A DNA stretch of 64,000 bases from Campylobacter concisus (GCF_002165775.1 NZ_NDYP01000007.1:62001-126000), one strand, 5' to 3'. Positions 47,438 through 57,751 are shown, counted from the first letter of the stretch. Numbers and translations are program-made. Notes: generated by a model from the letters alone, not told the origin.

Positions 47438-48973
47438 ATGTCTGAGATGGATTTTGTTGACTGGTCTAGGGCTCAGTTTGCGCTGACTGCCATTTACCAC
47501 TTTTTGTTTGTCCCGCTTACGTTGGGGCTAAGTTTTATCATCGCCATTATGGAGACGATATATGTTAAAACCGGCGATAAAGTCTGGCTTGAGATAACGA
47601 AATTTTGGCTAAAGCTCTTTGGTATAAATTTCGCTATCGGTGTGGCTACTGGCATCATCATGGAGTTTGAGTTTGGTACAAACTGGGCGAATTACAGCTG
47701 GTTTGTAGGCGATATCTTCGGCGCTCCACTTGCGATAGAAGGCTTACTCGCATTTTTCATGGAGAGTACATTTTTTGCCATTATGTTTTTTGGCTGGGAT
47801 AAAGTCAGCAAAAAATTTCACCTACTTTCAACCTGGCTTGTCGCGATCGGTTCAAATTTAAGCGCGCTTTGGATCTTGATCGCAAATGGCTGGATGCAAT
47901 ATCCTATCGGCATGAAATTTAACCCAGATACCGCCAGAATGGAGATGGAGAATTTCTTTGAAGTTGCGCTAAATCCTCTTGGAATTAGCAAATTTTTACA
48001 CACAGTAACTAGTGGCTACACCATCTCAGCTATCTTTGTGATAGGAATTTCTGCTTGGTTTTTGATCCAAAAACGCCACATCTTGCTAGCTAAAAAAAGT
48101 ATCGTCGTTGCTAGCGCATTTGGACTTATCACTTCGGCATTTTTACTACTTAGCGGCGATGAGAGCGCATATTTTGTAGCTCAAAAGCAGCCTATGAAGC
48201 TAGCAGCCATGGAGGGACTTTACAAGGGCGAGACTAACGCTGGTCTAGTTGCCGCTGGTATTTTAAACCTAGCTAAAGAGCTTGGCGACGAGAGCGAGCC
48301 ATTTTTGCTTGAGATAAAGGTGCCTTACGCACTTGGCATCATGGCAAACAGAGAGCTTGACTCATTTACACCAGGTATAAATGACCTACTTTATGGCAAT
48401 AGTGAGCACAATCTAATAAGCGTTGAAGAGAAGATGGCAAAGGGCAAAGTAGCTATCGAGGCTCTTAAAAACTACAAAGAAGCCAAAAAAGCAAATGACG
48501 AGAGCCTAATGAAAACTTCGCTTTCAAATTTAGAAAGTAACCTAAATTTCTTAGGATATGGCTATCTTAAAGACGCAAAAGAGGCTGTGCCACCAGTTGC
48601 GCTTACATTTTATAGCTTCCATATCATGGTTGTACTTGGCACTTACTTCATAGCTCTTTTTGCTATCACTCTTTATCTAAATCTCTCAAGAAAATATAAA
48701 TTTGAAAACATAAGAGCGTTTTTGTGGATCTGCCTCTTTACCATACCGCTTGGCTATATAGCAGCTGAAGCTGGCTGGATAGTAGCAGAGGTCGGCCGTC
48801 AGCCATGGGTGATACAAGATCTCATGACCGTTGGCGTTGGAGCTACGAATTTAGCAGACTCAAATATCAAAATTTCATTTATATTATTTGCTGTTTTATT
48901 TACGGTCTTGCTGATTGCTGAGATCAAAATCATGCTTAAGCAAATAAAGATAGGATTTAATGATCATGCATAG
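47438..48973 (+). CDS. cydA: Cytochrome bd-type quinol oxidase, subunit I (CydA/CioA)
   Basis: Quinol oxidase with hemes b and d, 511 aa. The first heme His is in FALTAIYHFLFVPLTLG, and GRQPW with the nearby motif AEVGRQPWVIQDLMT marks the quinol oxidase site. The Q-loop is of the short type, as in cyanide-insensitive CioA enzymes of Campylobacter. Overlaps cydB by 14 bases. Confidence 0.95.
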   Translation: MSEMDFVDWSRAQFALTAIYHFLFVPLTLGLSFIIAIMETIYVKTGDKVWLEITKFWLKLFGINFAIGVATGIIMEFEFGTNWANYSWFVGDIFGAPLAIEGLLAFFMESTFFAIMFFGWDKVSKKFHLLSTWLVAIGSNLSALWILIANGWMQYPIGMKFNPDTARMEMENFFEVALNPLGISKFLHTVTSGYTISAIFVIGISAWFLIQKRHILLAKKSIVVASAFGLITSAFLLLSGDESAYFVAQKQPMKLAAMEGLYKGETNAGLVAAGILNLAKELGDESEPFLLEIKVPYALGIMANRELDSFTPGINDLLYGNSEHNLISVEEKMAKGKVAIEALKNYKEAKKANDESLMKTSLSNLESNLNFLGYGYLKDAKEAVPPVALTFYSFHIMVVLGTYFIALFAITLYLNLSRKYKFENIRAFLWICLFTIPLGYIAAEAGWIVAEVGRQPWVIQDLMTVGVGATNLADSNIKISFILFAVLFTVLLIAEIKIMLKQIKIGFNDHA

Positions 48974-50090
48974 TTTAAGCTTAGAAAATTTACAAATTTA
49001 TTGGTGGTTTATAGTTAGCCTTCTTGGCGGACTTTTGGTCTTTATGATGTTCGTCCAAGGCGGTCAGTCGCTAATCTTTAGCCTTGGCAAAGACGAGCTT
49101 AAAAAAGATATGCTCATAAATTCTATCGGTAGAAAATGGGAGCTCACATTTACGACGCTTGTTATGTTTGGAGGCGCGTGCTTTGCGGCGTTCCCGCTAT
49201 TTTACGCTACTAGCTTTGGTGGTGCTTACTGGGTTTGGCTGGCTATTTTATTTTGCTTTATCATCCAAGCTGTAAGCTACGAGTACCGCAAAAAGCCTGA
49301 TAACTTCTTGGGCGCTAGAACTTATGAAATTTTCCTTTTCATAAATGGCTCACTTGGCGTTATTCTTATTGGCATGGCGGTTAGTACATTTTTTAGCGGA
49401 AGTGACTTTGTGCTAAATGAGCACAATTTTGTCGAGTGGAAGACTCCATTTCGCGGCCTTGAAGCTTTGGCAAATCCTTACTTGTATTTGCTTGGCATAG
49501 CGATATTTTTCCTGTCTCGCATAGGTGGCTGCTTATATCTTATGAATAACATCGCTGATGGCGAATTTATACAAAACGCTAGAAAACAGCTACTTATCAA
49601 CACCGTGCTATTCTTGCCATTTTTTCTAGGATTTCTTGCTTGGGTGCTTACAAAAGACGGCTTTGCATACGACGCAAATGGCGTAGTTAGCCTTATGCCT
49701 TACAAATACGCTATAAATTTGATCGAAATGCCTATCGTTGGCGTGCTGCTACTTGTTGGCGTTGTTTTGGTACTTGTTGGAATTTTCCAAGGGGCATTTA
49801 CAAAAAGTATTCGTGGAATTTTTGCTTATGGCGTTGGCGTAACACTAGCTGTGACTGCACTATTTTTGATAACAGGACTAAATGGCACTGCATTTTATCC
49901 ATCATTTAGCGACCTCTCTAGCTCGCTAACTATCAAAAATGCAAGCTCTAGCCACTACACACTTGGCGTTATGGCCTATGTTAGCTTGCTAGTACCAGTA
50001 GTGCTTGCTTATATCATCGTCGTCTGGCGAGCGATAGATAGCAAGAAGATCACACAAGATGAGATCAAAAACGATCATCACGCATACTAA
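48960..50090 (+). CDS. cydB: Cytochrome bd-type quinol oxidase, subunit II (CydB/CioB)
   Basis: 376 aa, nine membrane helices. Starts IYWWFIVSLLGGLLVFMMFVQGGQ, matching CydB/CioB, with GRKWELTFTTLVMFGGACFAAFP. Starts inside cydA, and a second ATG two codons later is an alternative. Partner of CydA. Confidence 0.95.
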   Translation: MIMHSLSLENLQIYWWFIVSLLGGLLVFMMFVQGGQSLIFSLGKDELKKDMLINSIGRKWELTFTTLVMFGGACFAAFPLFYATSFGGAYWVWLAILFCFIIQAVSYEYRKKPDNFLGARTYEIFLFINGSLGVILIGMAVSTFFSGSDFVLNEHNFVEWKTPFRGLEALANPYLYLLGIAIFFLSRIGGCLYLMNNIADGEFIQNARKQLLINTVLFLPFFLGFLAWVLTKDGFAYDANGVVSLMPYKYAINLIEMPIVGVLLLVGVVLVLVGIFQGAFTKSIRGIFAYGVGVTLAVTALFLITGLNGTAFYPSFSDLSSSLTIKNASSSHYTLGVMAYVSLLVPVVLAYIIVVWRAIDSKKITQDEIKNDHHAY

Positions 50091-50099
50091 GGATAAAAG

Positions 50100-50201
50100 A
50101 TGTTAGAAGCAGGAATTTTTTTGATACTTTGGCCAGTGACACTATTTATTAGCTACAAATTTGCTCTCTTTTCTCTTAAGAAATTTGACACAAATAACTA
50201 A
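50100..50201 (+). CDS. Very small membrane protein after cydB (CydX-like)
   Basis: 33 aa: MLEAGIFLILWPVTLFISY is a single helix, followed by a short charged tail. AAGGAT precedes the ATG 10 bases after cydB. Size, single helix and position are those of CydX/CydH-type accessory subunits that stabilise bd oxidase. Confidence 0.65.
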   Translation: MLEAGIFLILWPVTLFISYKFALFSLKKFDTNN

Positions 50202-50203
50202 GA

Positions 50204-50235
50204 TTTAGGGGCATTTGCTCCTAAATTCTTCTTTT
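50204..50235 (+). terminator. Terminator of the bd oxidase operon
   Basis: TTTAGGGGC, loop ATTT, GCTCCTAAA then TTCTTCTTTTTATTTT: an intrinsic terminator ending the cyd unit. Confidence 0.8.
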
Positions 50236-50355
50236 TATTTTAACCCTTTAAAACAACTCTTTTATAAATTTATTTAAGCCACTTTTCATATAAGCGTTAG
50301 TTCTGTGTGAAATTTGGGTAGTAAGATATCATTAAATTTTATTAAAGGAGCGAAA

Positions 50356-52125
50356 ATGAGCAAGAATTTCTTAGGTTCTGTTGCCCTTGCGGCTATTTTG
50401 GTTAGTGGTCTTAGTATAGGTATCACGCCACTAGAGGCTGGAGTCCTGGCTCATCACGTAAAGGTTCAAGGCGAGCTTGGATCAGTCTTTATAAATCCTT
50501 ATGACGTATCGCCTCTAACTGCTATCATCGATAGAGCTGGCAAAGACATCAAAGATATCCATGTCAAAGTAAAAGGCAAGCCAGATGGCGGTATCGACAT
50601 CTACTACAACGTCTCAGAGCATGCTTTGCTTACGCATGATGGTGTGCCTATTTGGGGACTTTACCCTGACTATCTAAATGAAGTAGTCGTAAGCTACACA
50701 TTTAACGGAGCTAAAAAGGTAGAAACATATAAAATTTACGCCCAGCCTATCGTCACATATAGCCGTGATTTTAGATTTTCTCACATGCAAAAGACTCGCG
50801 TCAAAAAGGTCGATCCTGCCTTTAAAAACAGGCTCTATCTCATAAATAATACAATTACAAGCGTATATAAACCGCTTGATTGGAAAAATGGTGGAGCTGC
50901 TAGCTGGAACGACTTTACCGAAAACTACATCGTAGACACCAAAGGTGAGGTTAGATGGTATCTTGACTATCAGAAATTTTACGACCGCAGCGAGCGCAGA
51001 GTGATGGATGGAGGCATGATGATGGGCTTTCATCAGCTAAAAAACGGCGATATCAGCTTTGGCATGGCACAAAGATATCTAAGATATGACCTTATGGGAA
51101 AAGAAATTTATAATCGCCCGCTTCCAAGAGGCTACATCGATCTAAGCCATGAAGTTATGCCATTAAAGGATGATCACGCACTTCTTAGGGTTGGCAAATA
51201 CAACTACCACCACAAAGATGGCAAAATTTCTCACACCATAAGAGACCACATCATAGAGGTCGATAGCACCGGTAAGATGGTCGAAGAGTGGGATTTAAAT
51301 GAAATTTTTGGCAACAACGTCTACCGCAGCAACCTCATAAAAGCACTTGACGCAAGAGCTGTTTGCCTAAACATCGACATGGACGCAAAGGAGATAAAGA
51401 TAAGTAATGATCTACCATTTGGCGACATCACCTCTACTGGCACAGGTAGAAACTGGGCTCACGTAAATTCTATCTCATACGATGAGAGCGACGATAGCAT
51501 CATCCTCTCACTTCGCCACCAAGGCATCGTTAAAATCGGACGCGATAAAAAAGTAAAATGGATATTAGCTTCGCCTGAGGGCTGGAGTGAAGAATTTAAA
51601 GCCAAAGTGCTAACTCCAGTCGATAGCAAAGGCAATAAGATAAAATGCGAAAACTCAAAATGCGAGGGCGAATTTGACTGGTCATGGACTCAGCACACCG
51701 CATGGCTAACGCCAAGATACGACAACAAAGGCAGTATAAAACACCTAAGTGTCTTTGACAATGGCGATGCAAGGGGCATGGAGCAGCCAGCCTTTAAAGA
51801 GGATAAATACTCCCGCGCGGTTGAATATAAGATAGATGAGAAAAAGGGCACGGTTGAACAAACTTGGCAGTTTGGCAAAGAGCGTGGCTTTGACTTTTAT
51901 AGCGCAGTTACTAGCAACGTCGAGTGGCAAAAAGATAAAAATACCTACTTCATCTCAAGCTCAAATGTAAATTTACTTCGCCCTGACAAGACTATCAAAA
52001 TGGTCTTAGTTGAGATCGATCCAAAGACAAATGAGATCAAATTTGAGATGGATGTGGACTCTGCTTCAAGAGATGATGTTGCTTATAGGGCGATGGTTAT
52101 TGATCCAGAGGTATTTAGTTATTAG
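50356..52125 (+). CDS. astA: Arylsulfotransferase, periplasmic
   Basis: Transfers sulfate between phenolic compounds, 589 aa. Start set at 50356 (AAAGGAGCG) instead of 14 codons upstream. A signal peptide ends near PLEAG. The beta-propeller region has NYIVDTKGEVRWYL, HQLKNGDISFGM, GRNWAHVNSISYDESDDSI with His, and DWSWTQHTAWLTP. Family is ArylS sulfotransferase (ASST type), known in C. jejuni. Promoter region of 150 bases upstream; no DsbL/DsbI pair next to it. Confidence 0.93.
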   Translation: MSKNFLGSVALAAILVSGLSIGITPLEAGVLAHHVKVQGELGSVFINPYDVSPLTAIIDRAGKDIKDIHVKVKGKPDGGIDIYYNVSEHALLTHDGVPIWGLYPDYLNEVVVSYTFNGAKKVETYKIYAQPIVTYSRDFRFSHMQKTRVKKVDPAFKNRLYLINNTITSVYKPLDWKNGGAASWNDFTENYIVDTKGEVRWYLDYQKFYDRSERRVMDGGMMMGFHQLKNGDISFGMAQRYLRYDLMGKEIYNRPLPRGYIDLSHEVMPLKDDHALLRVGKYNYHHKDGKISHTIRDHIIEVDSTGKMVEEWDLNEIFGNNVYRSNLIKALDARAVCLNIDMDAKEIKISNDLPFGDITSTGTGRNWAHVNSISYDESDDSIILSLRHQGIVKIGRDKKVKWILASPEGWSEEFKAKVLTPVDSKGNKIKCENSKCEGEFDWSWTQHTAWLTPRYDNKGSIKHLSVFDNGDARGMEQPAFKEDKYSRAVEYKIDEKKGTVEQTWQFGKERGFDFYSAVTSNVEWQKDKNTYFISSSNVNLLRPDKTIKMVLVEIDPKTNEIKFEMDVDSASRDDVAYRAMVIDPEVFSY

Positions 52126-52130
52126 CAGTA

Positions 52131-52162
52131 TCTGGTGTGAGATTTTTCTCGCACCAGATTTT
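52131..52162 (+). terminator. astA terminator
   Basis: TCTGGTGTGAGA, loop TTTT, TCTCGCACCAGA followed by TTTTAG. Long stem with one GT pair. It overlaps the stop of the convergent gene at 52161. Confidence 0.85.
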
Positions 52163-52511
52163 AGTTGTTGTTTTGAAATTTATATATTGCTTCTTTGATT
52201 CTAGTAAGGTTAAAATTTATCGATCGCTCTAGTTCTGGCAAGTCTATATCTTTATCCGCTTCGAATGCTTTTACCATCTCGCTTAACTCTTTTGTCTCAT
52301 CGCTTGCAAGAACTATGCTTTTAAAATTATCATCACCTATCTGGTCAAATTTTAAAAAGATCGATGCAAATTTATCTTTTAAAATTTCTTTATTTAGCTT
52401 TCTATTTTCCAAAGCTTTCTTTGTTCCACCATTTTTATTACAGGTTCTAAATATCGAATCTATTGTTTCATTCACTTCATCAAGTAAAATTTCTGTTTTT
52501 TCACTTTGCAT
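52161..52511 (-). CDS. Hypothetical helical protein, 116 aa
   Basis: All-helical, acidic, with EILLDEVNETIDSIF and KELSEMVKAFEADKDIDLPELE. No family recognised. Could be a CZB- or chemoreceptor-associated type of helical bundle, but no motif proves it. Convergent with astA. Confidence 0.6.
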   Translation of the reverse strand: MQSEKTEILLDEVNETIDSIFRTCNKNGGTKKALENRKLNKEILKDKFASIFLKFDQIGDDNFKSIVLASDETKELSEMVKAFEADKDIDLPELERSINFNLTRIKEAIYKFQNNN

Positions 52512-52587
52512 ATAAAACTCTCTTAACTATAAATTAAATTTAAAATAAAAGCTAAATCGCTCTTGTTTTTGGAGATTAGAAGTTGTT

Positions 52588-52809
52588 TTACTTCTTCGCG
52601 TAAAAAGGAAAAATTAAAGTTGTATTTGTGAAGTTATTTTCATAAAAGTTTGTGCCAGAATTTAAAATTTTAGTTTGCATTGGCATCACTTTTATGCCCT
52701 CTGTTTTTGCGATCATTTTCTCATCCTTGTTAAAAAATTTTATCGCATTGTATAAATTTTCATAAGTCTTGTAAATTGTACCAAGGTACAATAAAGCCCT
52801 ATAAATCAA
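52588..52809 (-). CDS. Hypothetical protein or fragment, 73 aa
   Basis: No family recognised; ends in NTTLIFPFYAKK. It has weak start context and lies in an AT-rich zone. It may be a small gene, the tail of a lost gene, or non-coding. Confidence 0.3.
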   Translation of the reverse strand: MIYRALLYLGTIYKTYENLYNAIKFFNKDEKMIAKTEGIKVMPMQTKILNSGTNFYENNFTNTTLIFPFYAKK

Positions 52810-53034
52810 TATTTATAACACATTGATAATATTTTTACGTTATTATTTTGCATACTGCTTTGATTAAAATTACCGAAATTTCGTAGCTATTTAGCTCATC
52901 CTTTTTGGATAAATTTTAAAAATTTAATGTGTTATTTATGTAATAAAAAAATTTTTAAATTTGTAAAAATTTTTTAAAATCTTTGATACTTTATATGTGA
53001 TAAAATCCTCTCAAATTTTAAAAAAGGATCAAAT

Positions 53035-54708
53035 TTGAGAAGCGACATAATCAAAAAAGGCTACACAAGAGCCCCACACCGCTCACTTTTACGTGCAACT
53101 GGGCTAAAAGACGATGACTTTGCTAAACCCTTTATCGGTGTTGCAAACAGCTTTATAGAGATCATACCTGGTCACTTTTTCTTAAACAAATACGCACAAA
53201 TTTTAAAAGATGAAATTTGCAAAAATGGCTGTATTCCATTTGAGTTTAACTGTATCGGCGTGGATGATGGCATCGCGATGGGGCATGGAGGCATGCTATA
53301 TAGCTTGCCTAGCCGCGAGATCATCGCAAACTCGATCGAAACCGTGATGAACGCTCACGCACTTGATGCACTTGTTTGTATGCCAAACTGCGACAAGATC
53401 GTCCCTGGTATGGTTATGGGTGCTTTAAGGGTCAATGTCCCAACCGTGTTTGTAAGCGGTGGCCCAATGAAAAAGGGCTACACAAAAGATGGCAAGCCAA
53501 TTGATCTTGCGACTGCGTTTGAGGCGGTTGGTAAATTTGAGACCAAAGAGATAGACGAGGCTGAGCTAAAAGATATTGAGTGCAACGCATGTCCAAGCGG
53601 TGGCAGCTGTAGCGGTATGTTTACAGCAAATTCCATGAACACGCTTTGTGAAGCGATGGGCATAGCACTCCCTGGCAACGGCACTATCCTAGCGCTAACT
53701 CCAGAGCGTGAGGAGCTTATTAGACAGGCTGCTCGTAGAATCTGTGAGATCGCACTTGATGAGAAATTTAAAATCAGAAACATACTAAATGAAAAAGCGA
53801 TCCGCAACGCGCTTGTCGTTGATATGGCGATGGGCGGCAGCAGCAACACCGTTCTTCACATGCTAGCTATCTCAAGAGAGGCTGGCGTAAATTTAGATAT
53901 CAAAGAGCTAAATAAGATCAGCCAAAATATCGCTCACATCGCTAAGATCAGCCCAAGCTTACCAAATGTGCATATGGAGGACATCGGTAGAGCTGGTGGT
54001 ATGAATGCGGTGATAAAAGAAATTTCACGCAGAGATAATGGCATGCTAAATTTAGACAATCTCACAGTTAGTGGCGAAACTTTGGGAGAGCGTGTAAAGA
54101 TAAGTGACATCAAAGATGAGAGTATCATTCACAAAGTAGAAAACGCCTATTCGCAAGTTGGCGGACTTGCCATTTTATTTGGAAATTTAGCCGAGCAAGG
54201 CTGTGTCATCAAGACAGCTGGCATCGTTGGCGAGCGTAAATTTAGCGGCAAAGCGGTCTGCTTTAACTCACAAGATGAAGCTATAGCTGGCATCTCAAGT
54301 GGCAAAGTAGATAAAGGCGATGTCGTCGTCATCCGCTACGAAGGTCCACGCGGAGGCCCTGGCATGCAAGAGATGCTAAGCCCTACTTCACTCATCATGG
54401 GACGAGGCCTTGGCGCAGACGTGGCGCTCATCACAGATGGTCGCTTTAGCGGGGCGACAAGGGGTCTAAGTATCGGTCACGTAAGCCCAGAAGCGGCTGA
54501 AGGCGGTATGATAGGCTTGCTACGAGACGGCGACATCATCGATATAGACGTCGATAAATACGAGATAAACGTTCGCCTAAGCGAAGCCGAGATCGCAAAG
54601 AGAAGAGCGGAATTTAAGCCAGTCGATAAACCGCTAACATCTCGCTGGTTAAGGCAGTATCAAAAGCTAGTCACGAATGCAAGCAACGGAGCAGTGCTAG
54701 AAGCATAA
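53035..54708 (+). CDS. ilvD: Dihydroxy-acid dehydratase
   Basis: Branched-chain amino acid and pantothenate synthesis, 557 aa. TTG start after AAAAAGGATC. Fe-S ligands are in [11 protein letters not shown] and [20 protein letters not shown], with [10 protein letters not shown] near the C-terminus (catalytic Ser). Monocistronic with its own terminator. Confidence 0.97.
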   Translation: MRSDIIKKGYTRAPHRSLLRATGLKDDDFAKPFIGVANSFIEIIPGHFFLNKYAQILKDEICKNGCIPFEFNCIGVDDGIAMGHGGMLYSLPSREIIANSIETVMNAHALDALVCMPNCDKIVPGMVMGALRVNVPTVFVSGGPMKKGYTKDGKPIDLATAFEAVGKFETKEIDEAELKDIECNACPSGGSCSGMFTANSMNTLCEAMGIALPGNGTILALTPEREELIRQAARRICEIALDEKFKIRNILNEKAIRNALVVDMAMGGSSNTVLHMLAISREAGVNLDIKELNKISQNIAHIAKISPSLPNVHMEDIGRAGGMNAVIKEISRRDNGMLNLDNLTVSGETLGERVKISDIKDESIIHKVENAYSQVGGLAILFGNLAEQGCVIKTAGIVGERKFSGKAVCFNSQDEAIAGISSGKVDKGDVVVIRYEGPRGGPGMQEMLSPTSLIMGRGLGADVALITDGRFSGATRGLSIGHVSPEAAEGGMIGLLRDGDIIDIDVDKYEINVRLSEAEIAKRRAEFKPVDKPLTSRWLRQYQKLVTNASNGAVLEA

Positions 54709-54720
54709 AAATTTACTATA

Positions 54721-54750
54721 AAAGCAAGGAGTAGCCTCCTTGCTTTTATA
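54721..54750 (+). terminator. ilvD terminator
   Basis: AAAAGCAAGGAG, loop TAGC, CTCCTTGCTTTT: 12-bp stem with T-run. Confidence 0.88.
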
Positions 54751-54788
54751 AAAATATTAAAATTTCTTCATTTTTTTAAGGATACTAA

Positions 54789-56357
54789 ATGCAACAAGAT
54801 TTCTATTTTTATGCTGCCATATTTTTAGGAGTACTATTTTTGATTGCGATATTTGTCATCTATTCATTTAATAGAGACAAACTCGAGCTAAAAAGAAATT
54901 TGACACAAAAAGAGCAAGAAAATTTTGAAATTTCATCAAATCTAACAAATTTAGTATCTAAAAATAGTGAAAATCTGCAACTAATTAGCGAGCAAAAAGC
55001 AAGGCTTATGTCAAATCACGAGCGAATAGACGAGCTCATCAGTGAGATCGATGCGCTAAAAACCAAAATAGCACAAAAAGACGAAGCCGAAGATGCGATG
55101 GAGCGCGTGATAAATGAGCTTAAAGAGAGTATCGGTACAGCAAATGAAAGGGCCAAGAATAACGAGGCAAATTTCACTGCAACTCTAGCCGAGCTAAATC
55201 AAAATAAAAATGCTTTAGCTGAAGCAAGTGAGAGAGAAAATAGATTAAAACGTGATATGGCTGTGCTTAGAAATGAAATAGAAGCAAAAGAAAATAGTCT
55301 AAAAGAGCAAGAGGCAAATTTATTAAAAGTAAAAAATGAGTTAAATTTAGAATTTTCTAATCTTGCAAATAAAATATTTGAAGAAAAAAGTGCGAATTTC
55401 ACACAAAATAGCCAAAATTCTTTAGATCTTTTACTAAAGCCACTAAAGGAGCAAATTTCAACCTTTCAAGAGCGCGTAAATGCAGTCCACGACGAATCAG
55501 TTAAAGGCATGAGCGCACTAGGAACACAGATTAAACACATAAGTGAAATTGGTATCTCGATGTCAAAAGAGGCAAACTCGTTAGCCACTGCATTAAAAGG
55601 TAGCAATAAAACACTTGGAAACTGGGGTGAAATACAGCTTGAACGCACATTTGAGGCTTCTGGACTTGTAAAAGATGAGCATTACTTGACGCAACAAAAT
55701 TTCAAAAACGAAGAAGGCAAACGTCTTATTCCTGATTTTATAGTAAAGATACCAGATGGCAAGCATCTAATAGTTGATTCTAAAGTCTCACTTATAGCTT
55801 ACGAAAAGGCTATCACAGCTAGCAACGAAGAGGAGCTAAAATTAGCATTGAAAGAGCATATTGCTTCTATGAAAAATCACATAGATAGCTTAAATAGCAA
55901 AAATTACGGTGAGATCGTACCTGATAGTCCTGATTTTGTATTGATGTTTATACCAATTGAGCCAGCATATATCGAGGCTATGAAATTTGATAGTTCCCTT
56001 TTTGACTACGCATTTCAAAAGCGCGTAATACTAGTATCTCACACTACGCTTATGCCTATTCTTCGCACAGTGGCAAATTTATGGCGAATAGAGCGTGGCA
56101 ATGAAGAGGCCAAAAATATCGTAAAGAGTGCGATTAAAATTTATGATAAAGTCCGCAATGTGGCCGAGCACATGAATAGGCTTAGCAATACACTAAATAC
56201 TGCAAATAAACATTTTAACGCCCTTGCATCAAGTTTTAGTGGTAGAGATGGTCTTATCAGTAGACTTGAAAATTTTAAACGTTTGTCTCCAGACGATCAA
56301 AAAGATATAGAAGTAAAAGAGATCGGCGTAAATAACGAATTAGAAAAAGAGGATTAG
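54789..56357 (+). CDS. rmuC: DNA recombination protein RmuC
   Basis: 522 aa: N-terminal membrane helix (FLGVLFLIAIFVIYSF), coiled coil from about 30 to 230, and a RmuC nuclease-like domain with LKGSNKTLGNWGEIQLER, FIVKIPDGKHLIVDSKVSL and FVLMFIPIEPAYIEAM. RmuC limits inversion between DNA repeats and acts on DNA at the membrane. Flanked by two hairpins. Confidence 0.92.
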   Translation: MQQDFYFYAAIFLGVLFLIAIFVIYSFNRDKLELKRNLTQKEQENFEISSNLTNLVSKNSENLQLISEQKARLMSNHERIDELISEIDALKTKIAQKDEAEDAMERVINELKESIGTANERAKNNEANFTATLAELNQNKNALAEASERENRLKRDMAVLRNEIEAKENSLKEQEANLLKVKNELNLEFSNLANKIFEEKSANFTQNSQNSLDLLLKPLKEQISTFQERVNAVHDESVKGMSALGTQIKHISEIGISMSKEANSLATALKGSNKTLGNWGEIQLERTFEASGLVKDEHYLTQQNFKNEEGKRLIPDFIVKIPDGKHLIVDSKVSLIAYEKAITASNEEELKLALKEHIASMKNHIDSLNSKNYGEIVPDSPDFVLMFIPIEPAYIEAMKFDSSLFDYAFQKRVILVSHTTLMPILRTVANLWRIERGNEEAKNIVKSAIKIYDKVRNVAEHMNRLSNTLNTANKHFNALASSFSGRDGLISRLENFKRLSPDDQKDIEVKEIGVNNELEKED

Positions 56358-56359
56358 GA

Positions 56360-56382
56360 TATGGCTAGAAAAACTAGCCATA
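56360..56382. terminator. Bidirectional terminator after rmuC
   Basis: TATGGCTAG, loop AAAAA, CTAGCCATA, followed by AAAATTT: between convergent genes. Confidence 0.75.
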
Positions 56383-56386
56383 AAAT

Positions 56387-56677
56387 TTATTTTAAAAGAC
56401 CTTGTTTTTTCATTTGATCCATTACTTGAGCAAACATCTCTTTAGCTTGTTTGCAAGTAGCGTCTTGTTGCTCTTTTGGTAAAGAAGCTAGTTGATCCAT
56501 TGATTGTTTCTTTTGATCTTCATACATTTTTACTTGTTGCTCTTGACCAGCTTGTTTGTAAGCTTCGACCATTTTGTCGATGTCTGAGAAGTAAGACTTG
56601 CAAGTATCTGTAAGATCCGCAGCGTTTAGGCTTAGTGCAAAGCCAAGAGTAGCTAAAACTAAAAGTGATTTTTTCAT
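56387..56677 (-). CDS. DUF5339-type periplasmic protein
   Basis: 96 aa with signal peptide ending SLNAA, then a helical bundle with two Cys (DTCKSYF, ATCKQAKEMF) that could form a disulfide. Size and layout fit the DUF5339 group of small Campylobacter proteins. RBS AAGGAGAAAG. Function unknown. Confidence 0.75.
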   Translation of the reverse strand: MKKSLLVLATLGFALSLNAADLTDTCKSYFSDIDKMVEAYKQAGQEQQVKMYEDQKKQSMDQLASLPKEQQDATCKQAKEMFAQVMDQMKKQGLLK

Positions 56678-56745
56678 CTCTTTCTCCTTGTGAAAATTTA
56701 AGGAGATTATATAACTTTTTTATTTTAAATAGATTTAAATTTATT

Positions 56746-56779
56746 AAATTTAGCCAAGACAAGCGCCTTGGCTAAATTT
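56746..56779 (-). terminator. Rubrerythrin terminator
   Basis: AAATTTAGCCAAG, 8-nt loop, CTTGGCTAAATTT. Ends the rubrerythrin gene on the minus strand. Confidence 0.8.
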
Positions 56780-56788
56780 TTTGGCTTT

Positions 56789-57433
56789 TTAGCCTAAGAA
56801 TTCGCGCTTAAAATACTCTTTTGGAGCTTTGCAAAGTGGGCAAGCGCCTGGAGCTTTTTTGCCTCTATGAACGTGTCCGCACACCTCGCAAACCCAGATA
56901 TCTTCTTCGTCGCTCTCAAAAAAGCCCTCTTCATCAAGCATCTTTTTAAGCTCTAAATACTCTCTTTCATGCTCTACTTCAACCTTGCCGATCGCGTTAA
57001 ATAGCCTCTCAACATCTCTTAGCTCTTCTTCTTTTGCGATCTTTGCAAAGTCTGGATACATCGTCGTATGCTCGTAGTTTTCGCCAGCTGCAGCGTCAAG
57101 TAAATTTTTATCCATCTTATCGATCGGATCGTTCATCATCTCGTGATATTTCTTAAATTCAGCCCTCGCGTGCCATTTCTCGTTCTCAGCTGCCTCGTAA
57201 AAGTGTCTGGCTATCGCGTGATAGCCTGCTTCTTTGGCTAGGTCGCCGTAAAGCTCATATTTGTTTCTAGCTTGTGACTCGCCAGCAAATGCCTTCATCA
57301 AATTTACCGCTGTTAAATTTTCAGTCACGCACTTCATCTCTTCGCCGCAACAGGTTAATGTGCCGCCACCAACTTTTTGTACTTCGATTTCGTTGCCGCA
57401 TTTTTCGCATTTGTATGTTTCGTACTGTCTCAT
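56789..57433 (-). CDS. rbr: Rubrerythrin with N-terminal desulforedoxin domain
   Basis: Peroxide reductase of 214 aa. Starts at ATG 57433 (GGAG upstream). Three parts: desulforedoxin-like YKCEKCGNEIEVQ and CCGEEMK (about 6-32), the diiron ferritin-like domain with AFAGESQARNKYE and EVEHEREYLEL, and C-terminal rubredoxin with VCEVCGHVHRGK and CPLCKAPKEYF. The arrangement is like C. jejuni Rrc, which protects Campylobacter from H2O2. Confidence 0.95.
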   Translation of the reverse strand: MRQYETYKCEKCGNEIEVQKVGGGTLTCCGEEMKCVTENLTAVNLMKAFAGESQARNKYELYGDLAKEAGYHAIARHFYEAAENEKWHARAEFKKYHEMMNDPIDKMDKNLLDAAAGENYEHTTMYPDFAKIAKEEELRDVERLFNAIGKVEVEHEREYLELKKMLDEEGFFESDEEDIWVCEVCGHVHRGKKAPGACPLCKAPKEYFKREFLG

Positions 57434-57526
57434 TTTGACTCCTATTTTGATAAATTTTGAGTGGATTATAACCAAATAATTAAAATAAGTAAATAATAAT
57501 TTTTATTGATAACGTATATTATTATT

Positions 57527-57751
57527 TTATTCTTTACATAAAATTTGTGTGAGTTTTGTTACAAATGGAGAGACTAGCAAAAGCACAGGATAAGCTACTA
57601 CAAAGGCTTTTACGTAGGCGATTAGCCAAATTTTAACAAAGCCATCAATAAAACCAAGGTTTAGATATGTCAGCACAAATGACATAAAAAACGCCATAAA
57701 TGCTGACATTATAAACGCAAAAACATATTTATAAAATTTTGCTGGTATCAT
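57527..57751 (-). CDS. DUF2798 family membrane protein
   Basis: 74 aa with two hydrophobic helices (FAFIMSAFMAFFMSFVLTYL and AYVKAFVVAYPVLLLVSPFV). Overlaps the upstream oxidoreductase gene by four bases. Role unknown. Confidence 0.8.
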   Translation of the reverse strand: MIPAKFYKYVFAFIMSAFMAFFMSFVLTYLNLGFIDGFVKIWLIAYVKAFVVAYPVLLLVSPFVTKLTQILCKE

